From Rosistilla carotiformis (GTDB lineage: Bacteria > Planctomycetota > Planctomycetia > Pirellulales > Pirellulaceae): a stretch of 64,000 nt of DNA. Both the position numbers and the translations under genes were made by a program. How positions within the stretch are numbered: position 1 is the stretch's first letter; each line of letters begins with the position of its first letter. Below the pieces are notes generated by a model. That model had not been told where the DNA came from. It saw nothing but the letters and a program-made list of their open reading frames with translations, and ran no database searches. The stretch covers positions 4,563,311-4,627,310 of the forward strand of contig NZ_CP036348.1 in NCBI RefSeq assembly GCF_007753095.1, given 5' to 3'. Shown here one piece after another: positions 46,839-54,965 of this stretch.

Positions 46839-47846
46839 TTAGATGCCGTTGAAGCCGACGAACTTTTCCTGCTCCGGACACCACAATTTCAGCCGCAAAC
46901 AGGCGGCGATGTCGCCGGGGTTCAGCGTCGTGATTCCGGGCGTTTGCAATTCTGGCAACGCCGCCATCGCTTCGGGCAACCGATAGAACGGGATCCTCGC
47001 GTTCAAATGGTGAACGTGGTGGTAGCCGATGTTGCCAGTGAACCAATTCATCAAAGGGTTCATCGGGATGAAGCTGGACGATTGCAATGCCGCATCGACG
47101 TGGCTCCAATCATCGCTTGGGTAAAGCTTCGCCGAAGGATAATTGTGCTGAGCATAGAACAGGTACGCGCCCAAGCCCGACGCCACAAACAGCGGCACGA
47201 TCAACCCCAGCATCATGACGTCGAAGCCAAACATTGCCAAAACGATCGCCAATGCGATGTGCAAAACGATCGAAAGCCCGCCATCGAGATGCTCGCGTGG
47301 ATTCGAGATAAACGCCTGCAAGCACATCCGCCAAATGAAGACGGTGAAATAGCCCAGCACGATCGTTAACGGATGTCGCGACGCGGCGTACGAAAATCGT
47401 TCCGATGCGACAGCGTTTGCGTAAGCGTGCGTCGTCATGATCGGATAGGAACCGACGTTGTCACCAAACGTCTGTGAATTCTTGCGATGATGGACATCGT
47501 GAGAATGCTTCCAAACGCTCGTCGGGGCCAGCACCCACATCCCGTAGACGCTCATGATCCAACGCGCGATCCAAGAACCGCCAAGAATGGCACTGTGTTG
47601 GTAATCGTGATAGATGATAAACAACCGCACCGTGACCAAACCGGCAGTGATACTGGCCGGAATGCGAATCCACAGCGGCAGACTACTGACCGATGTGCCA
47701 AGCAGCACAAAGATCACGGCCAGGGACGACCACAGATGCCACCAGCTGAGCATTCGATGTTCGCTTGCAAACGCTTTGCTGGCGATCAGCAATTGCTTTG
47801 GAGTTCGCAATGCAGAGCCGTTTTCGATCGGGTCAGCGCAGGTCAT
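46839..47846 (-). CDS. Membrane fatty acid desaturase
   Basis: 335 residues. The three histidine clusters of the integral di-iron family are present: H80-DYQ-H84, H116-DV-HH (119-120) within KHSHDVHHRKN, and H276-HV-HH (279-280) within YHHVHHLNARIP. Hydrophobic stretches (RLFIIYH region; LHIALAIVLAMFGFDVMML; LIVPLFVASGLGAYLF) fit four membrane helices. It introduces a double bond into fatty acyl chains using oxygen and reduced ferredoxin or cytochrome. Position specificity is not evident. It lies downstream of rlmKL on the same strand after a 350-base gap, probably independently transcribed. Confidence 0.9.
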   Translation of the reverse strand: MTCADPIENGSALRTPKQLLIASKAFASEHRMLSWWHLWSSLAVIFVLLGTSVSSLPLWIRIPASITAGLVTVRLFIIYHDYQHSAILGGSWIARWIMSVYGMWVLAPTSVWKHSHDVHHRKNSQTFGDNVGSYPIMTTHAYANAVASERFSYAASRHPLTIVLGYFTVFIWRMCLQAFISNPREHLDGGLSIVLHIALAIVLAMFGFDVMMLGLIVPLFVASGLGAYLFYAQHNYPSAKLYPSDDWSHVDAALQSSSFIPMNPLMNWFTGNIGYHHVHHLNARIPFYRLPEAMAALPELQTPGITTLNPGDIAACLRLKLWCPEQEKFVGFNGI

Positions 47847-48196
47847 TCAATTGCTAGCCGTCGTTTCAGAATAGTTGGTAAATCGAATCGAACGGAGCGA
47901 TGAAAGGGGCTGATCCCATTCGCCATGCGGCTCGCAGGTATTCGTTCCACGGTTTGCGGATGCCGGAATATACCCCTTCGACCACAAACCTCACAGGGCA
48001 TTTACCAAGATAGCCATGCCAAAAGCGGCAGCTCGCTCGCGATTCCCCATCTGATCGCTAGAGATTACGGGGTTTAACAGCGCTGTAGAAAGCCCCACCA
48101 GGCACCAAGGCAACCTTTCGTGAGGCAACCCGACCACAGTACCCCCAATATGGGACCCGCGTCCCCACTGCAAACAAGCGGCTTAAAGTTCGCTGA
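47847..48196. other. 350-base intergenic region
   Basis: It lies between the stop of rlmKL and the start of the desaturase, both on the minus strand. Short open frames on both strands in it lack ribosome-binding sites and recognisable domains. Presumably it holds the desaturase promoter. Nothing else recognised. Confidence 0.4.
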
Positions 48197-50452
48197 TTAT
48201 TTCGGTTTGACGATCCGCCAGCAGCGGTGAATCCGTCGGTTGCGGTACTCGGGCGGAACCGTTTGCGCGGAGATCTCACGGATTTCGTCTGCGTCGATCG
48301 CTTCGGGATCGAACTTTAGACGTCGGAAATTGCTGCTGAAATAGATCACTCCGCCCGGTTGCATCCGCGGCAATACGGCGTTGATCAGGTCGACGTAGCC
48401 CTGTTGGACATCCCACACATCATCGGTCCGCTTACTGTTAGAAAAGGTCGGCGGGTCGACGACGGCAAGGTCGTAGGCGGGTTGCAGCGGTTGATTGGCC
48501 AGGAAGTCGAGCGCACTTTCGCGGTGGTATTTGTGCTCCAAGCCGTCGAATCCGTTCAGCGCCATGTTCCGCCGGGCCCAATCCAAATAAGTGTTCGACC
48601 AGTCGACGGTTGTCGTCCGCGCGGCCCCGCCAGCGGCGGCGTAGACCGAAAACGATCCGGTGTAGGCGAACAGGTTCAGCATCGACTTGCCCTCAGCTTC
48701 AGCGCGAACCATCCCCCGCGTCAGACGGTGATCTAAAAACAGGCCGGTATCGACGTAATCAGAAAGATTGACGATGAATCGCAGCCCCGCCTCGGTGACC
48801 TCCGTTTCATAATGATCGCTGGCCACGTGTTCGTGCTGGCTGGAGCCCGATTGCCGCAACCGTCGCTTTAAAAAGGTTTGCCCTTTGGGAATCTCCAGCG
48901 TTTCCCCCGCCGTCTTGGCCATCAGGTCTAACCAATTGGCGTGCTGGGCCGGATCGCGATCGTGCGGCCGTTCGTATTCATTAATGTGTAAGTGATCTCC
49001 GTAGCGGTCGACAACCAACGGAATCTCGGGAATGTCCCGTTCGTACAGCCGAAAACAGGTCACCCCTTGGCGCGTCGGCAACCGGCGCAGGTGCCTGGCC
49101 CGTTTGGTCAACCGCGTGCGGAACAGCGCCGCTTGTTCGTGCGCCTTGGCGTCGAGATGCCCGAAGGCAGGAGCAATCGTTGGCTTGGGCCGCGCCGCGG
49201 GGACGCCAACCGCAGCTGGCATCGGCCCCACACTTTCCGTTGGGGGGTTCTGAATGGAGCCTTCGGTTTCCGCGGCGTCTGGAGAGTCTGCCTCCGCCGC
49301 GCGCGTTGCCGCCGCATCGCGGGGACGCTTAGGTCCGTGGAATTGATAATAGGTGCATTCGGTCCGCGCGTTATAAAGCTTCCGTCGCCGATCGGCATCG
49401 CGGCCGACAATCTGTTCAAACCGCGGGTGCGGGGTCAGCACATAATGCGACCACGTGGTCAAACGACGCAGCACCAACGGGATCGAACGGTAGAGCGCAT
49501 CCTGTTCGGGATTCCGGCGGCCCCCCATTTCGTAAGGCGTATACGTGATCACGCAACCATATTGTTTGTTGCTGGAGAGGGCACCAAACGATTTGGTTTG
49601 AAAGTGGACCGATCCTTCGACGCCCGCGCGCACCGCACTTTCCCGCGCGGCCGCAAGTGATCGCCCGTCGACATCGGTGCCGATGATACGGCCTTCCAAG
49701 TCGGGCAATTGCAACTGCATCGCTTCTTCGATCGCGTTCTCCCACATCGCTGGCGACAGTGTGGGCCATTGTTGGGCGGAAAAGCTGCGTCCCAGCCCTG
49801 GAGCGATGCGACGGCCGATCATTGCCGCTTCGATCACGATCGTCCCACTGCCACAAAACGGATCGACCATCGGGCGGTCGCGGTTCCAGAAACTCAATTG
49901 CACCAACGCGGCGGCAAGCGTCTCTTTGACCAGCACCAGCGCGGGTCGATCGCAATAGTGACGTTTGTGCAGTCCGGGACCGGTTGTATCGATTGTTAAC
50001 GTCGCGACATCCTTGATCAACGAAGCTTCGATCTTGTACTGGGCCCCCGATTCGTCCAGCACTTCGGTCCCGAATTCCCGTTGCATCCCCAACACGGCGG
50101 CTTTCTTCACCGTCCGTTGGATCGCGGGGACACTTTCAAGCTGCGAATCGTGCGACTTTGCGGAGACCGGAAAACAGGCGTCCTGCGGCAGCCATTGGCT
50201 CCAGGAGAGATCGCGCGTTTGATCGAACAAGGCGTCAAAATCGGCAGCTTCGAACGTCGCCAATCGGATCAAGACGCGGTCGGCCGAACGCAACCAGAGA
50301 TTGGCACGGCAGATCGCTTCGGGAGGCGCCGAAAACAGGATCCGCCCTGGGCTGATCACTTTGCCAACATAACCGAGGTCCGACAACTCGCGGCGGACCA
50401 CGGCTTCGAGACCAAAGGCACACGTGGCAATGAGATCGATCGAATCAGACAT
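48197..50452 (-). CDS. rlmKL: Bifunctional 23S rRNA methyltransferase RlmKL
   Basis: About 751 residues (E. coli YcbY: about 702). The N-terminal THUMP region starts IDLIATCAFGLEAVVRREL. The RlmL half (m2G2445) has FCGSGTIVIEAAMIGRRIA and a SAM-binding motif, IIGTDVDGRSLAAARE. Where family members have a catalytic NPPY, this protein reads ITYTPYEMGG. A 60-residue low-complexity linker follows. The RlmK half (m7G2069) has MLNLFAYTGSFSVYAAAGGA, TVDWSNTYLDWARRNMALNG and VVDPPTFSNSKR, all canonical. It modifies 23S rRNA in domain V during ribosome assembly. The ATG at 50452 is chosen over the TTG at 50458. Confidence 0.92.
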   Translation of the reverse strand: MSDSIDLIATCAFGLEAVVRRELSDLGYVGKVISPGRILFSAPPEAICRANLWLRSADRVLIRLATFEAADFDALFDQTRDLSWSQWLPQDACFPVSAKSHDSQLESVPAIQRTVKKAAVLGMQREFGTEVLDESGAQYKIEASLIKDVATLTIDTTGPGLHKRHYCDRPALVLVKETLAAALVQLSFWNRDRPMVDPFCGSGTIVIEAAMIGRRIAPGLGRSFSAQQWPTLSPAMWENAIEEAMQLQLPDLEGRIIGTDVDGRSLAAARESAVRAGVEGSVHFQTKSFGALSSNKQYGCVITYTPYEMGGRRNPEQDALYRSIPLVLRRLTTWSHYVLTPHPRFEQIVGRDADRRRKLYNARTECTYYQFHGPKRPRDAAATRAAEADSPDAAETEGSIQNPPTESVGPMPAAVGVPAARPKPTIAPAFGHLDAKAHEQAALFRTRLTKRARHLRRLPTRQGVTCFRLYERDIPEIPLVVDRYGDHLHINEYERPHDRDPAQHANWLDLMAKTAGETLEIPKGQTFLKRRLRQSGSSQHEHVASDHYETEVTEAGLRFIVNLSDYVDTGLFLDHRLTRGMVRAEAEGKSMLNLFAYTGSFSVYAAAGGAARTTTVDWSNTYLDWARRNMALNGFDGLEHKYHRESALDFLANQPLQPAYDLAVVDPPTFSNSKRTDDVWDVQQGYVDLINAVLPRMQPGGVIYFSSNFRRLKFDPEAIDADEIREISAQTVPPEYRNRRIHRCWRIVKPK

Positions 50453-50592
50453 GAACAATGGAACTTAGCAACAAAGGGCGGAAAGGGATCGTGCAACCGC
50501 AGGCTGCGGGGCGTTCACATTATCGCACAATCGCGACGCCGCGAAGGGCTGAGATGGCGGCCGGCGGAGAGTTTGCCGGTTAGACCGGCCAT

Positions 50593-50627
50593 AAAAAAAC
50601 CCCAGGGTATCCGAAGACACCCTGGGG
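50593..50627 (-). terminator. Intrinsic terminator of the second YTV gene
   Basis: On the minus strand a 9-bp stem (CCCCAGGGT/ACCCTGGGG, arms 50619-50627 and 50600-50608) is followed by seven T (50593-50599 as A on the + strand). It lies 38 nt past the stop at 50666 and is one of the clearest terminators in the window. Confidence 0.92.
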
Positions 50628-50665
50628 CACACTTTCATCTTGCAAGATGCGTGGAGGTCTTAAAA

Positions 50666-52492
50666 TTAGCCACCACAGCTGCTGCAGCCGCTCGAAGCGA
50701 CTGGTGCAGCCGAACCGCAGCTGCTGCATCCGCTAGGAGCAGCCGAGCCACAGCTTGGAGCTGGAACTTGGACCTGAACTTCGCGTTGAACCTGAACAGG
50801 AACGCAAACGGTGTAAGTTTCTGGCACTTGCTCAGTTACTTGACGGTTTACGGTGTAGGTGACTTCGCGAGTCTTGGTTTGAGGAACGCTTACAGTGTAA
50901 GGAACTTCGCGGGTTTGAGTTTCGCAACGAGTCTTGTTGACGGTGCGAGTGCGTTCTTCGGTGCTGTAGCTGGTGACTTGAACTTCGCGGGTGCGAGTTT
51001 CAGGAACACACTTAGCAACCTGAACGGTGCGGGTGCGAGTTTCAACGCGGCACTTGGTTACAGGAACGCTCTTGGTGCGAGTCTCTTGACGGCACAGTTG
51101 AACGGTGTAGTCCTGAGTACGCGATTCAGTGCGGTACTTGGTTACAGGAACGCTCTTGGTGCGAGTCTCTTGACGGCACAATTGAACGGTGTAGTCCTGA
51201 GTACGAGTTTCTTGACGGCACTTGGTGACCTTGCTCGTGCGTTGACGAGTTTCGGTGCGGCACTTCTGAACGCTGACCATACGGGTCTTGGTTTCAGTGG
51301 TGTACTTGGTCACAGGCACTTCGCGAGTCTTGGTCTCGGTGGTGCAAGTTTGAACCGTGTAGGTGTAAGGAACTTCTTCTTGCTGAGTCGTGTAGGTGGT
51401 TACAGGAACTTGTTCGCAAACAACGTTAGGAACCCAAACCTTCTTCATGACAGTGCGAGTTGCACATCCGCCACAGCTGCTTCCGCAGCTATCGCCACAC
51501 GATCCGCAACCGCCACAGCTGCTGCCGCAAGGGCTTCCACAGCTGCTGCCGCACGATCCGCTGCTAGCAACTTCTTGAGCAACACATTGGTAGCTGCCCA
51601 TGTCTTTGCTGACGGTCTTGTAAGTGGTCACTGGAACTTGCTTGCACACGGTGCGTGTTGCAGTGCGAGTTTCAGTTTGAGGAACCTGAACGGTGTAGGT
51701 TTGGGTAACCATTTCGGTTACAGGAACCTGAACGGTGTAGGTTTGTTCAACTTGTTCGGTGTAAGGAACTTGAACGGTGTAGTCGCTGACAACGTCTTCG
51801 GTGTAAGGAACGTTGACAGTGTACGTGCGTTGACGTGTTTCGGTGTAAGGCACGTTGACGGTGTAGGTTTGTTCAACGTTTTCGGTGTAAGGAACCGAGA
51901 CGTTGTAGGTGCGTTGACGTGTTTCGGTGTAAGGCACGTTAACGGTGTAGGTTTGTTCAACGTTCTCGGTGTAAGGAACTTGAACTTGGTACGATTGCTC
52001 AACCGCTTCCAGCTTTTGAACCATTACGGTGTACGATTGTGTTTGAGTCGAAACGACTGGAACACGTACGGTGTAGGTTTGCTCTTCGGTGTAAGGAACG
52101 CTGACCTGGTACGACTCGGTGCGAGTGCGTTGCTCAGGAACCATGACGGTGTAGGTTTCTGTGCGGGTCTTGGTTTCAGGAACGCAACGAACGACGTTAC
52201 GCATACGCGTACGAGTTTCTTGTTGCATGACGGTCGAAGTGACCATGCGGGTTTCAGTGACCATCGCAGGGGCACATCCGCCACCACAAGATGCCGAGCC
52301 ACCGCAGCTCGAAGTGCCACAAGAAGGAGCAGCTGCTTCGCAACCGCAAGCGCTAGCCGAATCACACGACGAGCAGCTCGTTTCACAACAAGACTTCTTA
52401 CATCCAAGAAGTCCGCAACCAGCTTGAGCTTGTGTCGCAAACGTCAACGTAGCGACAAGGCCTAGGGCCGCAACCAAAGTTTTAACATTCAT
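50666..52492 (-). CDS. YTV-repeat cell-wall protein, 14-residue period, Cys-rich ends
   Basis: 608 residues. A signal peptide (MNVKTLVAALGLVATLTFAT) and a Cys/Gly/Ser-rich N-terminal field (GCKKSCCETSCSSC, CGTSSCGGSASCGGGC) precede two repeat blocks. Block one (about residues 100-280) has 14-residue units such as PYTENVEQTYTVNV and PYTETRQRTYTVNV. A Cys/Gly-rich hinge around 300-340 (CGSSCGSPCGSSCGGCGSCG) separates block two. Block two (about 365-570) has Arg/Thr-rich units such as CRQETRTKSVPVTK and YRTESRTQDYTVQL. The C-terminus is Cys-rich again. Like the protein at 26417-28057, it is probably a disulfide-linked cell-wall component. The ATG follows GGAGG by 9 nt. Confidence 0.9.
   Translation of the reverse strand: MNVKTLVAALGLVATLTFATQAQAGCGLLGCKKSCCETSCSSCDSASACGCEAAAPSCGTSSCGGSASCGGGCAPAMVTETRMVTSTVMQQETRTRMRNVVRCVPETKTRTETYTVMVPEQRTRTESYQVSVPYTEEQTYTVRVPVVSTQTQSYTVMVQKLEAVEQSYQVQVPYTENVEQTYTVNVPYTETRQRTYNVSVPYTENVEQTYTVNVPYTETRQRTYTVNVPYTEDVVSDYTVQVPYTEQVEQTYTVQVPVTEMVTQTYTVQVPQTETRTATRTVCKQVPVTTYKTVSKDMGSYQCVAQEVASSGSCGSSCGSPCGSSCGGCGSCGDSCGSSCGGCATRTVMKKVWVPNVVCEQVPVTTYTTQQEEVPYTYTVQTCTTETKTREVPVTKYTTETKTRMVSVQKCRTETRQRTSKVTKCRQETRTQDYTVQLCRQETRTKSVPVTKYRTESRTQDYTVQLCRQETRTKSVPVTKCRVETRTRTVQVAKCVPETRTREVQVTSYSTEERTRTVNKTRCETQTREVPYTVSVPQTKTREVTYTVNRQVTEQVPETYTVCVPVQVQREVQVQVPAPSCGSAAPSGCSSCGSAAPVASSGCSSCGG
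51700..52010 (-). repeat. 42-bp tandem repeats in the second YTV gene
   Basis: Repeated 42-bp units encode 14-residue blocks of the PYTE...TYTVNV type, alternating ENVEQ and ETRQR variants, so the higher-order unit is about 84 bp. Boundaries are approximate. Confidence 0.8.
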
Positions 52493-53246
52493 GTAGGTTA
52501 ACCTCCACATGTTCCAAAAAAAGTGTTTTCGCCCTTCGGCAAACCATGTTCGTTGCATCCTGCCAGGCTTGACTATGTTGCCCCGACAGTGCGTTCCGAA
52601 GAATCTACACTGAGGTAGGGGGAAGTCAACATGCGAGGGGAGGGAAAGTAAGAGAATGTCCGTTTTACGAAAGAACTCACGGCGAGCGTAAAAACCATTT
52701 TTTTCCGCACGATTATAATTTTTTTTTCTTAGAATTCATTCTCTGGCCAGATTTTACTCCCCTTCCCTCCATCCCATGCTTGACTTACCCTCCACACCGA
52801 GGCATGCCTACCCTTTGCCTTGCGGTTTTGCGGACTAGGTCGACGACAATCCCCAAACAGCCCCTCACGACCAGGATAAGGGTGTGGTCCGGAAACTCTA
52901 GCGGCTAGCAACATGCCACTACGGTGGCCCTAAGACCCTGCGCAACGCCGCAAGTCGGGGTCGCCCCCCTGAAATCGATCCGTGCCGTAGCAACTGCGGT
53001 GCCAAGTGTCGCTTCTCGACCGATTGCACGAAGGAGCGATAAGACTCCTTTAGCAGGAGTGATCCGAGCTGTGGCGAGCCGCCAAGCAACGCGCGGACAA
53101 AGGGCGTGCGACTGTTTCAGGCAGTTTTCGCGTTCTATCCGAAACGATGACTACCATTGCCAACTTCGGAATTTCTGTCCTATATTGAAACTGGCGGAAG
53201 AGGACTGGGTCACATCAAATTGTCGTCAGCGGCGGGAGATGAGTGG
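52493..53246. other. 754-base noncoding region between YTV gene and sensory protein gene
   Basis: The longest gap in the window. Left part: AT-rich, with TATAAT on the minus strand (52712-52717) inside long A/T tracts, a possible YTV promoter about 220 nt before its start. Right part (about 52900-53240): GC-rich with possible structure, including ACTCCT/AGGAGT (53044-53049 with 53055-53060). I could not match it to tmRNA, RNase P, 6S or known riboswitches. Short open frames here lack support. Confidence 0.5.
52712..52717 (-). promoter_or_regulatory. Possible -10 box for the second YTV gene
   Basis: A perfect TATAAT on the minus strand lies downstream of a nine-A tract. A -35 box is not clear, so it could be an A-tract-assisted promoter. 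Confidence 0.3.
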
Positions 53247-54947
53247 TTGACCAACACATCGCGCATTTTACGAATTGGTGGAGACCGAACGTCTCCGCTT
53301 GCGAACTTGACTAGCGAGCACGCAGACGTGGTCACGGTCGCTTCGGCGAACGAAGCCCTCGCGGCGCTCAGCAAAGAAGACTTCGACGGCGTCTTCATTC
53401 CATTGTCGTCGTCGGGCGCTCGGGATGAATTAATCCAATTGCAGCATGGCGGAGCGATGTTGCGCGATATGCCCGATGGCATCGCGATGCTGACTGAAAA
53501 CCACGAAATTTTGTGGGCCAATCGACGCCTACACGAATGGTCGGGAAAAGAATCCCTCGTCGGAATCCAGTTTTACGAGGCGTTAGATCACCCCGAAATC
53601 ATGGGCCCCGATTTCTGTCCCTTCCATACCGCCCTGGCCACCGGATGCCCGATCAACACCACGCTGCACACCGCTAGCAATAACTACTACCAGGTCCACG
53701 CAGCACCTCTTCGCGGTTCGACCAACGGCCGCAATTTGATCGTCACGGTCAGCGATGTGACCGAAGAGATCCTGCAGCAGCAAAAGCTAGCGGCAATCCA
53801 CAGTGCCGGACGCGAACTTGCCGATATCCGCCCCGACGAAATCTTCTTGATGGATATCAGCCAGCGGATCGATCTGCTGAAACAAAACATCCACCATTAC
53901 CTGCACGACCTGTTGAACTTCGATGTCGTTGAAGTCCGTCTGCTGGAACAATCGACGGGCGAACTGCAACCGTTGTTCAGCGTCGGTATCGATCAAGCGG
54001 CGGCGGACCGCAAATTGCAAGCCGCCCCCAACGGCAACGGCGTGACGGGTTACGTTGCGGCGACCGCCGAAAGCTATCTTTGCGAAGACGTTTCGGTCGA
54101 CCCGCTGTACATCCAAGGCGTTCAAGGTGCCCGCAGTTCGTTGACCGCTCCGTTGATGCTGCACGACCAAGTCCTTGGCACGATCAATATCGAAAGCCCT
54201 GAGGTTCGGGCGTTCTCCGAAAGCGACGTCCAGTTCCTCGAGATCTTTGCCCGCGATGTCGCCCAAGCGCTCAACACGCTCGAATTGCTGATGGCTCAAA
54301 AAGCCAACACCGCACAACAGAGCTGCGAAGCGATTCACAGCGCCGTTGCTCTCCCGGTCGATCAAATCCTTAACGATGCGGTCAACGTGCTGGAACAGTA
54401 CATCGGGCACGAATCGGACCTGGCCGAACGCGTCCGCCGAATCTTGAAGAATGCGCGGGATATCAAACAAACGATCCAACAGATTGGCGAACGCTTGACA
54501 CCGGTCGAAGCTGTCCCGGCGTCGGCTAAGAAGCCGCAATACCCCAACCTGATGGACAAGCGGATCCTGGTTGTCGATGCAGACACGCAGGTGCTGGACG
54601 ACGCCCATACCTTGCTGGAACGTTACGGCTGCGTCGTGGAAACCGCCCAGACGGGCGACGAAGCGGTTCGCATGGTTCGCTGCAGCCAAGGTGTGGTCAG
54701 CTACGACGCAATCATCAGCGACATCCGACTGCCCGACTACTCCGGCTACCAGCTGATGCTCCGGCTGAAAAACCAAATGGATTATGTGCCGATGATCCTG
54801 ATGACGGGTTTCGGTTACGATCCGGGGCATTCGATCGTGAAAGCGCGACAAGATGGGCTGCACCCCAAAGCGATCCTTTTCAAACCGTTTCGGTTGGACC
54901 AATTAATCGATGTCCTCGAGACGATTCTCTTAGCCGCGGCGGCTTGA
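53247..54947 (+). CDS. Signalling protein: pseudo-receiver, PAS, GAF, receiver; no kinase domain
   Basis: About 566 residues from a TTG with GGGAG 8 nt upstream; an upstream TTG at 53157 would add 30. Residues about 5-60 look like a receiver domain (ILRIGGDRTSPLANLTS, SANEALAALSKEDFDGVFIP) but the phospho-acceptor aspartate position is proline (codon 53400-53402). A PAS domain follows (MPDGIAMLTENHEILWANRR), then a GAF domain (LNFDVVEVRLLEQSTGELQP; VTGYVAATAESYLCEDVSVD). A degenerate helical dimerisation-like stretch comes next, and the C-terminus is a canonical receiver (KRILVVDADTQVL; SDIRLPDYSGYQ; FKPF). There is no HATPase domain, so an external kinase must phosphorylate it. Ligand and partner unknown. 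dnaG follows after 18 nt. Confidence 0.85.
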   Translation: MTNTSRILRIGGDRTSPLANLTSEHADVVTVASANEALAALSKEDFDGVFIPLSSSGARDELIQLQHGGAMLRDMPDGIAMLTENHEILWANRRLHEWSGKESLVGIQFYEALDHPEIMGPDFCPFHTALATGCPINTTLHTASNNYYQVHAAPLRGSTNGRNLIVTVSDVTEEILQQQKLAAIHSAGRELADIRPDEIFLMDISQRIDLLKQNIHHYLHDLLNFDVVEVRLLEQSTGELQPLFSVGIDQAAADRKLQAAPNGNGVTGYVAATAESYLCEDVSVDPLYIQGVQGARSSLTAPLMLHDQVLGTINIESPEVRAFSESDVQFLEIFARDVAQALNTLELLMAQKANTAQQSCEAIHSAVALPVDQILNDAVNVLEQYIGHESDLAERVRRILKNARDIKQTIQQIGERLTPVEAVPASAKKPQYPNLMDKRILVVDADTQVLDDAHTLLERYGCVVETAQTGDEAVRMVRCSQGVVSYDAIISDIRLPDYSGYQLMLRLKNQMDYVPMILMTGFGYDPGHSIVKARQDGLHPKAILFKPFRLDQLIDVLETILLAAAA

Positions 54948-54965
54948 CCTTCTTAGGTGTGATCG

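Noticed and set aside
47991..48279. Short minus-strand frames between rlmKL and the desaturase as remnant genes
   Set aside because: No domain, no ribosome-binding site, and no repeat or transposase similarity that I can recognise.
50081..52465. A 794-codon + strand frame opposite the second YTV gene and part of rlmKL
   Set aside because: It arises from the repeats of the YTV gene read in reverse. The real gene has a signal peptide, ribosome-binding site and terminator on the minus strand.
52500..53150. tmRNA, RNase P RNA or 6S RNA in the long gap
   Set aside because: None of the conserved signatures I know, such as the RNase P GAGGAAAGTCC element or the tmRNA tag-coding region, is found on either strand.
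53157..53246. Thirty-residue N-terminal extension of the PAS-GAF protein from a TTG at 53157
   Set aside because: No ribosome-binding site precedes it, whereas the TTG at 53247 has GGGAG at good spacing. It cannot be fully excluded.
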